Assembly: GCF_000425745.1 (NCBI RefSeq)
Contig: NZ_KE384442.1
Location: 66,968-130,967 of the forward strand
Direction: 5' to 3'
Source of the DNA: Pseudomonas cremoricolorata DSM 17059 = NBRC 16634
Lineage (GTDB): Bacteria > Pseudomonadota > Gammaproteobacteria > Pseudomonadales > Pseudomonadaceae
DNA length: 64,000 nucleotides
Shown: piece by piece, positions 27,447-36,667 of the stretch
Position numbering within the stretch: the first letter of the stretch is position 1
Layout of the letters: each line of letters starts with the position of its first letter
The notes under the pieces: model-generated
What the model was told of the DNA's origin: nothing
Databases searched by the model: none
Seen by the model: only the letters and a program-made list of their open reading frames with translations
Position numbers and translations under genes: made by a program

Positions 27447-28703
27447 ATGGCAAACGCGCAGAGCGGCAAAATGATCGTCGGGCTGGATATCGGCACCTCC
27501 AAGGTGGTGGCGCTGGTGGGTGAAGTCGCTGCTGACGGCACCCTGGAAATCGTTGGCATCGGCACCCACCCGTCCCGCGGCCTGAAGAAGGGCGTGGTGG
27601 TCAACATCGAATCGACCGTGCAGTCGATCCAGCGCGCCGTGGAGGAAGCCCAGCTGATGGCGGGCTGCCGTATCCACTCGGCGTTCGTCGGTGTGGCCGG
27701 CAACCACATCCGCAGCCTCAACTCCCACGGCATCGTCGCCATTCGCGACCGTGAGGTCAGCGTCGCTGACCTCGAGCGCGTGCTCGATGCCGCTCAGGCC
27801 GTGGCCATCCCCGCCGACCAGCGCGTGCTGCACACCCTGCCGCAGGACTACGTGATCGATAACCAGGAGGGCGTTCGCGAGCCTCTGGGCATGTCGGGCG
27901 TACGTCTGGAAGCCAAGGTCCACGTGGTCACCTGCGCGGTCAATGCAGCGCAGAACATTGAAAAGTGCGTGCGTCGCTGCGGCCTGGAAATCGACGACAT
28001 CATTCTCGAGCAACTGGCCTCGGCCTACGCCGTGCTGACCGATGACGAGAAAGAGCTGGGCGTGTGCATCGTCGACATCGGCGGCGGCACCACCGACATC
28101 GCCATCTTCACCGAAGGCGCCATTCGCCATACCGCGGTGATTCCGATTGCCGGTGACCAGGTCACCAATGACATCGCCATGGCTCTGCGTACACCGACCC
28201 AGTACGCCGAAGAAATCAAGATTCGCTACGCCTGCGCCCTGGCCAAACTGGCCAGCGCCGGCGAAACCATCAAGGTGCCGAGCGTGGGTGATCGTCCACC
28301 GCGCGAGCTGTCCCGCCAGGCCCTGGCCGAAGTGGTCGAGCCGCGCTACGACGAGCTGTTCACGCTGATCCAGGCCGAGCTGCGTCGCAGCGGCTACGAA
28401 GACCTGATTCCAGCCGGCATCGTGCTCACCGGCGGCACCGCGAAGATGGAAGGTGCGGTCGAGCTGGCCGAAGAAATCTTCCATATGCCGGTACGCCTGG
28501 GCGTACCGCACAGCGTTCGGGGCCTGAGCGACGTGGTTCGCAACCCGATCTATTCCACCGGCGTGGGGCTGCTCACCTACGGTCTGCACAAGCAGACCGA
28601 CGATATGCCTCTGTCCGGCAACAGCAGCAACAACAGCTATGGCGAGGAACCGAAGGCTCCAGTGCTCGAACGCTTCAAGCGCTGGGTCCAGGGCAACTTC
28701 TAA
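27447..28703 (+). CDS. ftsA: Cell division protein FtsA (actin-like)
   Basis: A 418-residue actin/Hsp70-fold ATPase that anchors FtsZ to the membrane. Phosphate loops MIVGLDIGTSKVVALVGEV and CIVDIGGGTTDIAIF and the adenosine motif VLTGGTAKMEGAVELAEE are present. The last residues (VLERFKRWVQGNF) form the amphipathic membrane-targeting helix. It is 14 bp after ftsQ. Confidence 0.97.
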   Translation: MANAQSGKMIVGLDIGTSKVVALVGEVAADGTLEIVGIGTHPSRGLKKGVVVNIESTVQSIQRAVEEAQLMAGCRIHSAFVGVAGNHIRSLNSHGIVAIRDREVSVADLERVLDAAQAVAIPADQRVLHTLPQDYVIDNQEGVREPLGMSGVRLEAKVHVVTCAVNAAQNIEKCVRRCGLEIDDIILEQLASAYAVLTDDEKELGVCIVDIGGGTTDIAIFTEGAIRHTAVIPIAGDQVTNDIAMALRTPTQYAEEIKIRYACALAKLASAGETIKVPSVGDRPPRELSRQALAEVVEPRYDELFTLIQAELRRSGYEDLIPAGIVLTGGTAKMEGAVELAEEIFHMPVRLGVPHSVRGLSDVVRNPIYSTGVGLLTYGLHKQTDDMPLSGNSSNNSYGEEPKAPVLERFKRWVQGNF

Positions 28704-28758
28704 GTTTCAAAGCAGTAGTGGTAGGCGCAACAACTAGAGAACTGTAAGGAGAGGGAAA

Positions 28759-29961
28759 ATGTTCGAGCTCGTAGACAACGTCCCGCAAAGCCCGGTCATC
28801 AAAGTGATCGGCGTCGGTGGCGGCGGTGGCAACGCCGTCAACCACATGGTCAAAAGCAACATCGAAGGTGTGGAGTTCATCTGCGCCAACACCGATGCCC
28901 AGGCACTCAAGAGCATTGGTGCGCGCACCATTCTGCAATTGGGTACCGGCGTCACCAAGGGCCTGGGTGCCGGCGCCAATCCGGAAGTCGGTCGTCAGGC
29001 CGCTCTGGAAGACCGTGAGCGCATCGCCGAGGTGCTGCAGGGCACCAACATGGTGTTCATCACTACCGGCATGGGCGGTGGTACTGGTACCGGTGCCGCG
29101 CCGATCATCGCCGAAGTGGCGAAAGAGATGGGTATCCTCACCGTTGCCGTGGTGACCCGTCCGTTCCCGTTCGAAGGTCGCAAGCGCATGCAGATCGCCG
29201 ATGAAGGCATCCGCATGCTGGCCGAGAGCGTCGACTCGCTGATCACCATCCCCAACGAAAAACTGCTGACCATCCTCGGCAAGGACGCCAGCCTGCTGTC
29301 CGCCTTCGCCAAGGCTGACGACGTGTTGGCCGGTGCCGTGCGCGGTATCTCGGACATCATCAAGCGTCCGGGCATGATCAACGTCGACTTCGCGGACGTA
29401 CGCACCGTGATGGGCGAAATGGGCATGGCGATGATGGGTACTGGCTGCGCCAGCGGCCCGAACCGCGCCCGTGAAGCGACCGAGGCAGCGATTCGCAATC
29501 CGCTGCTCGAGGACGTCAACCTGCAAGGCGCGCGCGGCATCCTGGTGAACATCACCGCAGGTCCTGACCTGTCGCTGGGTGAGTACTCCGATGTCGGTAG
29601 CATCATCGAAGCGTTCGCCTCCGACCACGCCATGGTCAAGGTCGGCACCGTGATCGATCCGGACATGCGTGACGAGTTGCACGTGACCGTCGTGGCCACC
29701 GGCCTGGGCGCGCGCATCGAGAAGCCGGTCAAGGTCATCGACAATACCCTGCAGACTGCCCAGGCAGCCTTCGAGGCGTCGAACCCTGCCCAGCCAGCCC
29801 GTCCTGCCGAGCAGCCGTCGGTCAACTACCGTGACCTCGAGCGTCCGACCGTCATGCGCAACCAGGCGCACGCCGGTGCAGCCGCCGCGGCCAAGGCCAA
29901 TCCACAGGATGATCTCGATTACCTGGACATCCCGGCCTTCCTGCGTCGTCAGGCCGATTAA
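28759..29961 (+). CDS. ftsZ: Cell division GTPase FtsZ
   Basis: The 400-residue bacterial tubulin homologue. Tubulin signature GGGTGTG at residues 106-112, N-terminal nucleotide loop VGGGGGNAVNHM, the NVDFADV and GPNRAREA elements, a linker of about 50 residues from about 320, and the C-terminal peptide DYLDIPAFLRRQAD that binds FtsA, ZipA and MinC. A strong ribosome site (AAGGAGAGG) precedes the ATG. A 55-bp gap separates it from ftsA. Confidence 0.98.
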   Translation: MFELVDNVPQSPVIKVIGVGGGGGNAVNHMVKSNIEGVEFICANTDAQALKSIGARTILQLGTGVTKGLGAGANPEVGRQAALEDRERIAEVLQGTNMVFITTGMGGGTGTGAAPIIAEVAKEMGILTVAVVTRPFPFEGRKRMQIADEGIRMLAESVDSLITIPNEKLLTILGKDASLLSAFAKADDVLAGAVRGISDIIKRPGMINVDFADVRTVMGEMGMAMMGTGCASGPNRAREATEAAIRNPLLEDVNLQGARGILVNITAGPDLSLGEYSDVGSIIEAFASDHAMVKVGTVIDPDMRDELHVTVVATGLGARIEKPVKVIDNTLQTAQAAFEASNPAQPARPAEQPSVNYRDLERPTVMRNQAHAGAAAAAKANPQDDLDYLDIPAFLRRQAD

Positions 29962-30012
29962 TGGAATTTATCAGGGGTATAGGGGTGATTGGTGTTCAGC
30001 AAAGGTCGGCTC

Positions 30013-30021
30013 TGGTATTAT
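30013..30021 (+). promoter_or_regulatory. Possible extended -10 promoter of lpxC
   Basis: TGG-TATTAT at 30013-30021 fits an extended -10 box, with no convincing -35. It lies 52 bp before the lpxC ATG in the only gap (112 bp) after ftsZ. lpxC may also be read from the dcw transcript. Confidence 0.35.
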
Positions 30022-30073
30022 TTCCAACCTTTGTTGATACCTGTTCGCAATTAGCGCTGAAGCGGCCAATGCC

Positions 30074-30985
30074 ATGATTAGACAACGCACCCTGAAGAAC
30101 ACCATCCGCGCCACCGGTATCGGTCTGCACTCCGGGGAGAAGGTCTACCTGACCCTCAAGCCGGCGCCCATCGATACCGGCATCGTCTTTCGTCGTGCCG
30201 ATCTCGATCCTGTGGTCGAGATCGCTGCACGTGCGGCCAATGTTGGCGAGACCACCATGTCGACCACGCTGGTCAACGGTGACATCAAGGTCGATACCGT
30301 CGAGCACCTGCTTTCCGCCATGGCGGGCCTGGGCATCGATAACGCCTACGTCGAGCTCTCCGCCTCGGAAGTGCCGATCATGGATGGCAGCGCAGGCCCC
30401 TTTGTATTCCTGATTCAGTCCGCCGGCCTGGAAGAACAGGACGCACCCAAGAAGTTCATCCGCATCCTGCGTGAGGTAACCGTGGTAGAGGGGGACAAGC
30501 GCGCCACCTTCCTGCCTTTCGAAGGATTCAAAGTGAGCTTCGAGATCGACTTCGATCACCCGGTACTGCGTGACCGTACCCAAAGCGCCAGTGTCGACTT
30601 CTCCAGCACCTCGTTCGTGAAGGAAGTCAGCCGTGCCCGTACCTTCGGGTTCATGCGCGACATCGAGTACCTGCGCAAGCACAACCTCGCACTGGGCGGT
30701 AGCGTCGAGAATGCCATCGTGGTCGATGAGGATGGCGTGCTCAACGAAGATGGTCTTCGTTATGAAGACGAATTCGTCAAGCACAAGATCCTCGATGCCA
30801 TTGGTGATCTTTACCTGCTGGGCAACAGCCTGATCGGTGAGTTCAAGGGCTACAAGTCCGGCCACTCGCTGAACAACCAGCTGCTGCGCAAGCTGATTGC
30901 CGAAACTGACGCTTGGGAAGTGGTCGTTTTCGAAGATGCCAGTACGGCACCGATCTCCTACATGCGCCCTGTTGCAGCCGTGTAG
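30074..30985 (+). CDS. lpxC: UDP-3-O-acyl-N-acetylglucosamine deacetylase LpxC
   Basis: The 303-residue zinc enzyme catalysing the committed step of lipid A synthesis. Zinc ligands H78 (in VEHLLSAM), H237 and D241, and the catalytic H264 (SGHSLNN), are at the positions known for the P. aeruginosa enzyme. N-terminal TLKNTIRATGIGLHSGEK is the family start. It closes the dcw run and is followed by a strong terminator. Confidence 0.98.
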   Translation: MIRQRTLKNTIRATGIGLHSGEKVYLTLKPAPIDTGIVFRRADLDPVVEIAARAANVGETTMSTTLVNGDIKVDTVEHLLSAMAGLGIDNAYVELSASEVPIMDGSAGPFVFLIQSAGLEEQDAPKKFIRILREVTVVEGDKRATFLPFEGFKVSFEIDFDHPVLRDRTQSASVDFSSTSFVKEVSRARTFGFMRDIEYLRKHNLALGGSVENAIVVDEDGVLNEDGLRYEDEFVKHKILDAIGDLYLLGNSLIGEFKGYKSGHSLNNQLLRKLIAETDAWEVVVFEDASTAPISYMRPVAAV

Positions 30986-31010
30986 TTTCGAACACACTCT
31001 CTAGTTGTTG

Positions 31011-31035
31011 AGGCCACCTTCGGGTGGCCTTTTTT
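31011..31035 (+). terminator. Terminator of lpxC
   Basis: Perfect 8-bp stem AGGCCACC / GGTGGCCT (31011-31018 and 31023-31030), TTCG tetraloop and a T run to 31035. Confidence 0.93.
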
Positions 31036-31075
31036 ATACCTGTCCGATTGCCCTGTCGCGTCTGCAACGCAGGTT

Positions 31076-31531
31076 TCAGCCCTTGGCTTGCGCGTGGGCA
31101 GCCAGGCGCTGCAGCGCTGCGCGCAGTTTCGGGTCGGCGATGCCCTCGGCCGAATCACGGATGCTGTCACCGGCATGGGTCGATAGCGCCGGAGCGTGGC
31201 CGGTGGACCTGGCGGGGGTGAGCGGCGGCTGCACCTTGAACAGAATGCGGCTGAGGTTGGCGAACGCATCCAGCGCCTGCAACTGGCGCTGCAGGCGTTT
31301 TTGCTGGTAACGCAGACGTGTGGCCCAGTGACCATCGGTGACCACCAGCAGCAATACGCCATCGCGCCACGAGGCGATATGGCAGTGGGCGCGGGCGGCC
31401 GGTTGCAACTGACTTTCCAGCAGGCGCTGCAAATGGGCGATGCGCTCGGCCTGGTTGAGCAACAGGCGCAGCGGCCGCGCCTGGCGCAGCAGGGCGGAGG
31501 GGGGCAGGGCGGATGGGGGCTTGTAAGCCAT
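31076..31531 (-). CDS. dciA: DciA, DnaB helicase loader/operator (DUF721)
   Basis: A 151-residue DUF721 protein. Family features are the N-terminal LLNQAERIAHLQRLLES helix and the KH-like core with WRDGVLLLVVTDGHWATRLRYQQ. DciA is the ancestral bacterial factor working with the replicative helicase at initiation, first shown in P. aeruginosa (the PA4405 product, next to lpxC). The same location here supports the call. The C-terminal 50 residues are low-complexity and probably disordered. Confidence 0.88.
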   Translation of the reverse strand: MAYKPPSALPPSALLRQARPLRLLLNQAERIAHLQRLLESQLQPAARAHCHIASWRDGVLLLVVTDGHWATRLRYQQKRLQRQLQALDAFANLSRILFKVQPPLTPARSTGHAPALSTHAGDSIRDSAEGIADPKLRAALQRLAAHAQAKG

Positions 31532-31871
31532 GGCAGGTCTGCAACTAACGGCGAGTGGCGCAGTCTAGCAGAACTGCATCGAGCCATTGGCGCGCTGCCC
31601 TTCGGTGGCCACCGGATGGGCCTGGCCAGTGGCGAATTCGCTGATCCAGATCATGGCTGCACGCTTTCATGTTGGCATGCCTTGAACTTGGAAATAATGA
31701 CCTTATGTTACAAACCGCCCCTGCCAAAGCGCTGTGCCAGCATCGTGGACATCCACCACTTTCCTCACCATCGTTTCCGGGTAGAATGCTCGTTCGCATG
31801 CAGCCACTGCTGGCTGCACGGGCGACTCACGGGGCCGCCCTCCATCCCCACGTGTGGAAGATCCTGCCTAT
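31532..31871 (+). other. Intergenic region dciA-secA
   Basis: This 340-bp divergent gap has no credible gene on either strand. It holds a possible plus-strand promoter at 31682-31709 and a hairpin at 31799-31818 (TGCAGCC / GGCTGCA, 6-nt loop) in the secA leader. TAGAAT at 31782 is an alternative -10 without a clear -35. Confidence 0.6.
31682..31709 (+). promoter_or_regulatory. Candidate promoter of secA
   Basis: TTGAAC at 31682-31687, a 16-bp spacer and TATGTT at 31704-31709. This would give a leader of about 155 nt containing the hairpin at 31799-31818. Moderate match only. Confidence 0.35.
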
Positions 31872-34610
31872 ATGTTTGCGCCTTTGTTAAAGAAACTTTT
31901 TGGAAGCAAGAACGAGCGTGAAGTCAAACGCATGCTCAAGACGGTGACCACCGTCAATGCCTTCGAAGAGAAAATGGTGGCCCTCTCGGACGAGCAGCTG
32001 CGCGCCAAAACCGCAGAGTTCAAAGAGCGCCTGGCCAAAGGCGAGACTCTCGATCAACTGTTGCCTGAAGCGTTCGCCGTCGCCCGTGAGGCCGGTAAGC
32101 GTGTCATGGGCATGCGTCACTTCGACGTCCAGCTGATCGGCGGCATGACCTTGCACGAAGGCATGATCGCGGAAATGCGTACCGGTGAGGGCAAGACCCT
32201 GGTCGGTACCCTGGCGGTATACCTCAACGCACTGTCGGGCAAAGGCGTGCACGTGGTCACGGTGAACGACTACCTGGCCCGCCGCGACGCCAACTGGATG
32301 CGCCCGCTGTATGAATTCCTCGGTCTGTCCGTGGGCATCGTTTCCGCCTTCCAGCCGCCGGAAGACAAACGCGCTGCCTACGGCGCGGACATCACCTACG
32401 GCACCAACAACGAATTCGGTTTCGACTACCTGCGCGACAACATGGCGTTCAGCCAGGAAGAGAAATTCCAGCGTGAACTCAACTTCGCGGTCATCGACGA
32501 AGTCGACTCGATTCTCATCGACGAAGCGCGTACCCCGCTGATCATCTCGGGCCAGGCCGAAGACAGCTCCAAGCTGTACATCGAGATCAACCGCCTGATC
32601 CCGACCCTGACCCAGCACATCGAGGAAGTCGAAGGCCAGGTCACTCAAGCCGGCCACTTCAGCATCGACGAGAAGACCCGTCAGGTCGAACTCAACGAAG
32701 CCGGTCACCAGTTCATCGAGGAAATGCTCACCGAAGCCGGCCTGCTGGCCGAGGGCGAGAGCCTCTACTCGGCGCATAACCTGGGCCTGCTGACCCACGT
32801 CTACGCCGGTCTGCGTGCGCACAAGCTGTTCCACCGCAACGTCGAGTACATCGTCCAGGACGGCCAGGTTCTGCTGATCGACGAGCACACCGGCCGTACC
32901 ATGCCGGGCCGTCGTCTGTCCGAGGGCCTGCACCAGGCCATCGAGGCCAAGGAAAACCTCAATATCCAGGCCGAAAGCCAGACCCTGGCATCGACCACCT
33001 TCCAGAACTACTTCCGCCTGTACAACAAGCTCTCAGGCATGACCGGTACCGCCGACACCGAAGCGTTCGAGTTCGCCCAGATCTACCAGCTCAACGTCAT
33101 GGTGATCCCGCCGAACAAGCCGTTGGCGCGCAAGGACTTCAACGACCTGGTCTACCTGACCTCGGACGAGAAGTACCTGGCCATCATCGCCGACATCCGC
33201 GAAAGCATGGCCCAGGATCGTCCGGTGCTGGTGGGTACCGCCACCATCGAGACCTCCGAGCACATGTCGCGCCTGCTGACCCAGGAAGGCATCGAGCACA
33301 AGGTACTGAACGCCAAGTACCACGAGAAAGAAGCCGAAATCATCGCCCAGGCCGGCCGGCCGGGTGCGCTGACCATCGCCACCAACATGGCCGGTCGCGG
33401 TACCGACATTCTTCTGGGTGGTAACTGGGAGGCCGAAGTCGCCGCGCTGGAAGACCCTTCCGCCGAGCAGATCGCGCAGATCAAGGCCGATTGGCAGAAG
33501 CGTCACCAGCAGGTCATCGAAGCCGGTGGCCTGCATGTGATCGCCTCCGAGCGTCACGAATCGCGCCGTATCGACAACCAGCTGCGCGGCCGTTCCGGCC
33601 GTCAGGGCGACCCAGGCTCGAGCCGCTTCTACCTGTCGCTGGAAGACAGCCTGATGCGCATCTTCGCCTCCGACCGGGTGAAGAACTTCATGAAGGCGCT
33701 GGGCATGCAGTCCGGCGAGGCCATCGAGCACCGCATGGTCACCAACGCCATCGAGAAAGCCCAGCGCAAGGTCGAGGGGCGCAACTTCGATATTCGTAAG
33801 CAATTGCTCGAATACGACGACGTGGCCAACGAGCAGCGCAAGGTGATCTACCACATGCGCAACAGCTTGCTGGCTGCCGAGAACATCGGCGAAACCATCG
33901 TTGCCTTCCGCCAGGAAGTACTCGATGCCACCATCAGCCAGCACATTCCGCCGCAATCGCTGCCCGAGCAGTGGGACGTGGCCGGTCTGGAAGCGGCGCT
34001 GGCCAGCGACTTCGGCATGAAGCTGCCGATTCAGCAGTGGCTGGACGAAGACGATCACCTCTACGAAGAAACCCTGCGCGAAAAACTGCTCAGCGAAATC
34101 ACCACGGCCTACACCGAGAAAGAAGACCAGGCCGGCGAAGAGGCCCTGCGCACCTTCGAGAAACAGATTCTGCTGCGCGTGCTCGACGACCTGTGGAAAG
34201 ACCACCTTTCCACCATGGACCACCTGCGCCACGGCATTCACCTGCGCGGTTACGCGCAGAAGAACCCCAAGCAGGAATACAAGCGCGAGTCGTTCACCCT
34301 GTTCCAGGAACTGCTCGAGTCGATCAAGCGCGACGCCATCCGTGTGCTGTCGCACGTTCAGGTACGCCAGGAAGACCCAGCCGAGGAAGAGGCGCGTCTG
34401 CGCCGCGATGCCGAAGAGCTGGCCAGCCGCATGCAGTTCGAACATGCGCCGGCACCGGGCCTGGAAGCTGAAACCCAGCTGGGCGAAGAGCCGAGCGAAG
34501 TGGCAGTGGCCAATGCACCGGTACGCAACGACCTCAAGCTGGGTCGCAACGAGCCGTGCTGGTGTGGTTCGGGCAAGAAGTTCAAGCATTGCCACGGGCA
34601 GATCGAGTAA
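31872..34610 (+). CDS. secA: Protein translocase ATPase SecA
   Basis: The 912-residue motor of Sec-dependent export. Walker A is at about residues 102-110 (MRTGEGKTL), the DEAD-type box is VIDEVDSILIDEARTPLIISG-like at about 206-225, NMAGRGTDI and the IDNQLRGRSGRQGDPG block form the second ATPase lobe, and the C-terminus is the zinc-binding, SecB-contacting EPCWCGSGKKFKHCH. The ATG at 31872 (MFAPLLKKLFG) is the usual start; one 18 nt earlier is unlikely. Confidence 0.98.
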   Translation: MFAPLLKKLFGSKNEREVKRMLKTVTTVNAFEEKMVALSDEQLRAKTAEFKERLAKGETLDQLLPEAFAVAREAGKRVMGMRHFDVQLIGGMTLHEGMIAEMRTGEGKTLVGTLAVYLNALSGKGVHVVTVNDYLARRDANWMRPLYEFLGLSVGIVSAFQPPEDKRAAYGADITYGTNNEFGFDYLRDNMAFSQEEKFQRELNFAVIDEVDSILIDEARTPLIISGQAEDSSKLYIEINRLIPTLTQHIEEVEGQVTQAGHFSIDEKTRQVELNEAGHQFIEEMLTEAGLLAEGESLYSAHNLGLLTHVYAGLRAHKLFHRNVEYIVQDGQVLLIDEHTGRTMPGRRLSEGLHQAIEAKENLNIQAESQTLASTTFQNYFRLYNKLSGMTGTADTEAFEFAQIYQLNVMVIPPNKPLARKDFNDLVYLTSDEKYLAIIADIRESMAQDRPVLVGTATIETSEHMSRLLTQEGIEHKVLNAKYHEKEAEIIAQAGRPGALTIATNMAGRGTDILLGGNWEAEVAALEDPSAEQIAQIKADWQKRHQQVIEAGGLHVIASERHESRRIDNQLRGRSGRQGDPGSSRFYLSLEDSLMRIFASDRVKNFMKALGMQSGEAIEHRMVTNAIEKAQRKVEGRNFDIRKQLLEYDDVANEQRKVIYHMRNSLLAAENIGETIVAFRQEVLDATISQHIPPQSLPEQWDVAGLEAALASDFGMKLPIQQWLDEDDHLYEETLREKLLSEITTAYTEKEDQAGEEALRTFEKQILLRVLDDLWKDHLSTMDHLRHGIHLRGYAQKNPKQEYKRESFTLFQELLESIKRDAIRVLSHVQVRQEDPAEEEARLRRDAEELASRMQFEHAPAPGLEAETQLGEEPSEVAVANAPVRNDLKLGRNEPCWCGSGKKFKHCHGQIE

Positions 34611-34663
34611 TCACGCCCGTCATCCGCTCGGCCTGTTTCAGGTTGAGCGGTCGTTGTTGCAAA

Positions 34664-34690
34664 GGGCCGCTTAGCGGCCCTCCTTATTTT
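34664..34690 (+). terminator. Terminator of secA
   Basis: Stem GGGCCGC / GCGGCCC (34664-34670, 34674-34680) with a TTA loop, followed by TCCTTATTTT. It lies between secA and argJ. Confidence 0.75.
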
Positions 34691-34730
34691 TCCGTCATCT
34701 CCCACACTGTTTTGTCTTAGGAGCGCTCAC

Positions 34731-35948
34731 ATGGCTGTCGGTCTTGGTCCTTTGCCTACCCTGCACCCGGTTCCCGGTTTCGAACTCGGTATCGCCTCGG
34801 CGGGCATCAAGCGCCCGGGGCGCAAGGATGTGGTGGTGATGCGCTGCGCCGAAGGCTCCAGCGTCGCCGGTGTGTTCACCCTCAATGCCTTCTGCGCCGC
34901 ACCGGTGATTCTCTGCCGCCAGCGTGTGCAAGGCCCGGTGCGCTACCTGCTGACCAACACCGGCAACGCCAATGCCGGCACCGGCGCCCCAGGCCTGGCT
35001 GCGGCCGAGCGCACCTGCGCCAAGCTGGCTGAGCTAACCGGCGTCGAGGCCAGTGCGGTGCTGCCGTTCTCCACCGGTGTGATCGGTGAGCCATTGCCGG
35101 TCGAGAAGATCGAAGGCGCGCTGCAGGCGGCCCTCGATGACCTCAGCGAAGACAACTGGGCAGACGCTGCAACCGGCATCATGACCACTGACACCCTGCC
35201 CAAGGGGGCCAGCCGGCAGTTCCAGTTCAACGGCCAGACCATCACCGTCACCGGCATCAGCAAAGGCGCCGGGATGATTCGTCCGAACATGGCGACCATG
35301 CTCGGCTACATCGCCACCGACGCCAAGGTCGCCCCGGCGGTGCTCAAGGACCTGATCCTCGACGGTGCCAACAAGTCGTTCAACCGCATCACCATCGATG
35401 GTGATACCTCGACCAATGACTGCTGCATGCTGATCGCCACCGGCAAGGCCGATGTGCCCGAGGTCAACGAAGCCCGCGGCGAGCTGTTCGACGCGCTCAA
35501 GCAGGCAGTGTTCGAGGTGTGCATGGAGGTCGCCCAGGCCATCGTGCGCGACGGCGAAGGCGCTACCAAGTTCGTCACCGTGCAGGTCAACGGTGGTGGC
35601 AATCACCAGGAATGCCTGGACGTCGGCTACGCCGTCGCCCACTCGCCGTTGATCAAGACCGCGCTGTTCGCCTCCGATCCCAACTGGGGGCGCATTCTCG
35701 CTGCGGTCGGCCGCGCAGGCGTACCAGAGCTGGATGTCAGCCTGATCGACGTCTACCTGGGCGAGGTGTGCATCGCGAGCCAAGGTGGCCGCAGTGCCAG
35801 CTACACCGAAGCGCAGGGCGCCGCGGTGATGGCCGAGGAAGAAATCACCATCCGCATCGAGCTGGGCCGTGGCCAGTGCAGCGAGACCATCTGGACCACT
35901 GACCTGTCCCACGAGTACGTCAAGATCAACGCCGAATACCGCACCTGA
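34731..35948 (+). CDS. argJ: Bifunctional ornithine acetyltransferase / N-acetylglutamate synthase ArgJ
   Basis: A 405-residue enzyme that recycles the acetyl group in arginine synthesis. The precursor cleaves itself before the nucleophile threonine in the motif KGAGMIRPNMATML (T189) into alpha and beta chains. Other conserved parts are TNTGNANAGTG, LPFSTGVIGE, TSTNDC-like DGDTSTNDCCM and the C-terminal TTDLSHEYVKINAEYRT. Preceded by AGGAG. Downstream genes follow on the same strand. Confidence 0.97.
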   Translation: MAVGLGPLPTLHPVPGFELGIASAGIKRPGRKDVVVMRCAEGSSVAGVFTLNAFCAAPVILCRQRVQGPVRYLLTNTGNANAGTGAPGLAAAERTCAKLAELTGVEASAVLPFSTGVIGEPLPVEKIEGALQAALDDLSEDNWADAATGIMTTDTLPKGASRQFQFNGQTITVTGISKGAGMIRPNMATMLGYIATDAKVAPAVLKDLILDGANKSFNRITIDGDTSTNDCCMLIATGKADVPEVNEARGELFDALKQAVFEVCMEVAQAIVRDGEGATKFVTVQVNGGGNHQECLDVGYAVAHSPLIKTALFASDPNWGRILAAVGRAGVPELDVSLIDVYLGEVCIASQGGRSASYTEAQGAAVMAEEEITIRIELGRGQCSETIWTTDLSHEYVKINAEYRT

Positions 35949-36034
35949 CATCACCTCGCCTGCCGTCCCGGCAGGTCAGCGCGGCGTCCGCGTCACGGCG
36001 GGCGCTGTTTGTCCCGCCGCACGGAGCTGCGTTC

Positions 36035-36667
36035 ATGAATTACCACCTGATCATCGGCAACAAGAACTACTCTTCCTGGTCGCTGCGTGGCGCCTTGGCG
36101 CTGGAGCTGGCTGGCGCTGACTACGATGAAACCCTCATCCCCCTGCGTCAGCCGGACACCGCGCAGCGCTTGCTCGAACACTCCCCCTCAGGACTGGTGC
36201 CGGTGCTGAAAACCGCCCATGGCGCCATCGCCGATTCCCTGGCCATCGCCGAATACCTGGCCGAAACCCATACCGATGCTCAGCTATGGCCGCAAGACGC
36301 TGCGGCACGCGCCTTGGCACGCTCGGCCTGTGCGCAGATGCACAGCGGCTTTTTCACGTTGCGTAGCCTGATGCCCATGGACCTGCGGCGTGACCAAGCG
36401 CTGGACGCCATCTCGGCAGACTTGCAGGCCGACATCGATCGCATCGTCGCGTTGTGGGCGCAATGCCGCGAAGCGGCCCCCGAACCGGGACCGTTCCTGT
36501 TCGGCAGGCCCAGCCTGGCGGATGCCTTCTTTGCCCCGGTCGCCAGCCGTCTGCGCAGTTACCGTGTCGAGCTGCCAGCTGCCGCACAGGCCTATGTCGA
36601 GGCTATTCATGCTTGGCCGGCCTTCCAGCGCTGGCAGCAGGCGGCGCTGAGGGAGACCGCCTGGTGA
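36035..36667 (+). CDS. Glutathione S-transferase family protein
   Basis: A 210-residue protein with the N-terminal thioredoxin-like domain (YHLIIGNKNYSSWSLRGALAL, SGLVPVLKTAHGAIADSLAIAEYLAE; the cis-proline and acidic-serine glutathione-binding elements are present) and a helical C-terminal domain. The N-terminal NKNYSSWSLR is typical of a subgroup near YfcF/zeta-like enzymes; the substrate is unknown. The next gene starts at a GTG overlapping its stop by 4 nt, so the two are coupled. Confidence 0.88.
   Translation: MNYHLIIGNKNYSSWSLRGALALELAGADYDETLIPLRQPDTAQRLLEHSPSGLVPVLKTAHGAIADSLAIAEYLAETHTDAQLWPQDAAARALARSACAQMHSGFFTLRSLMPMDLRRDQALDAISADLQADIDRIVALWAQCREAAPEPGPFLFGRPSLADAFFAPVASRLRSYRVELPAAAQAYVEAIHAWPAFQRWQQAALRETAW

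Noticed and set aside
31545..31799. An 84-codon minus-strand frame between dciA and secA as a remnant of the missing gene
   Set aside because: The translation is cysteine- and arginine-rich and unlike a peptidase; no evidence of a decayed gene.
33033..34595. Long antisense open frame opposite secA
   Set aside because: Shadow of the secA codon bias; no domain is recognisable.
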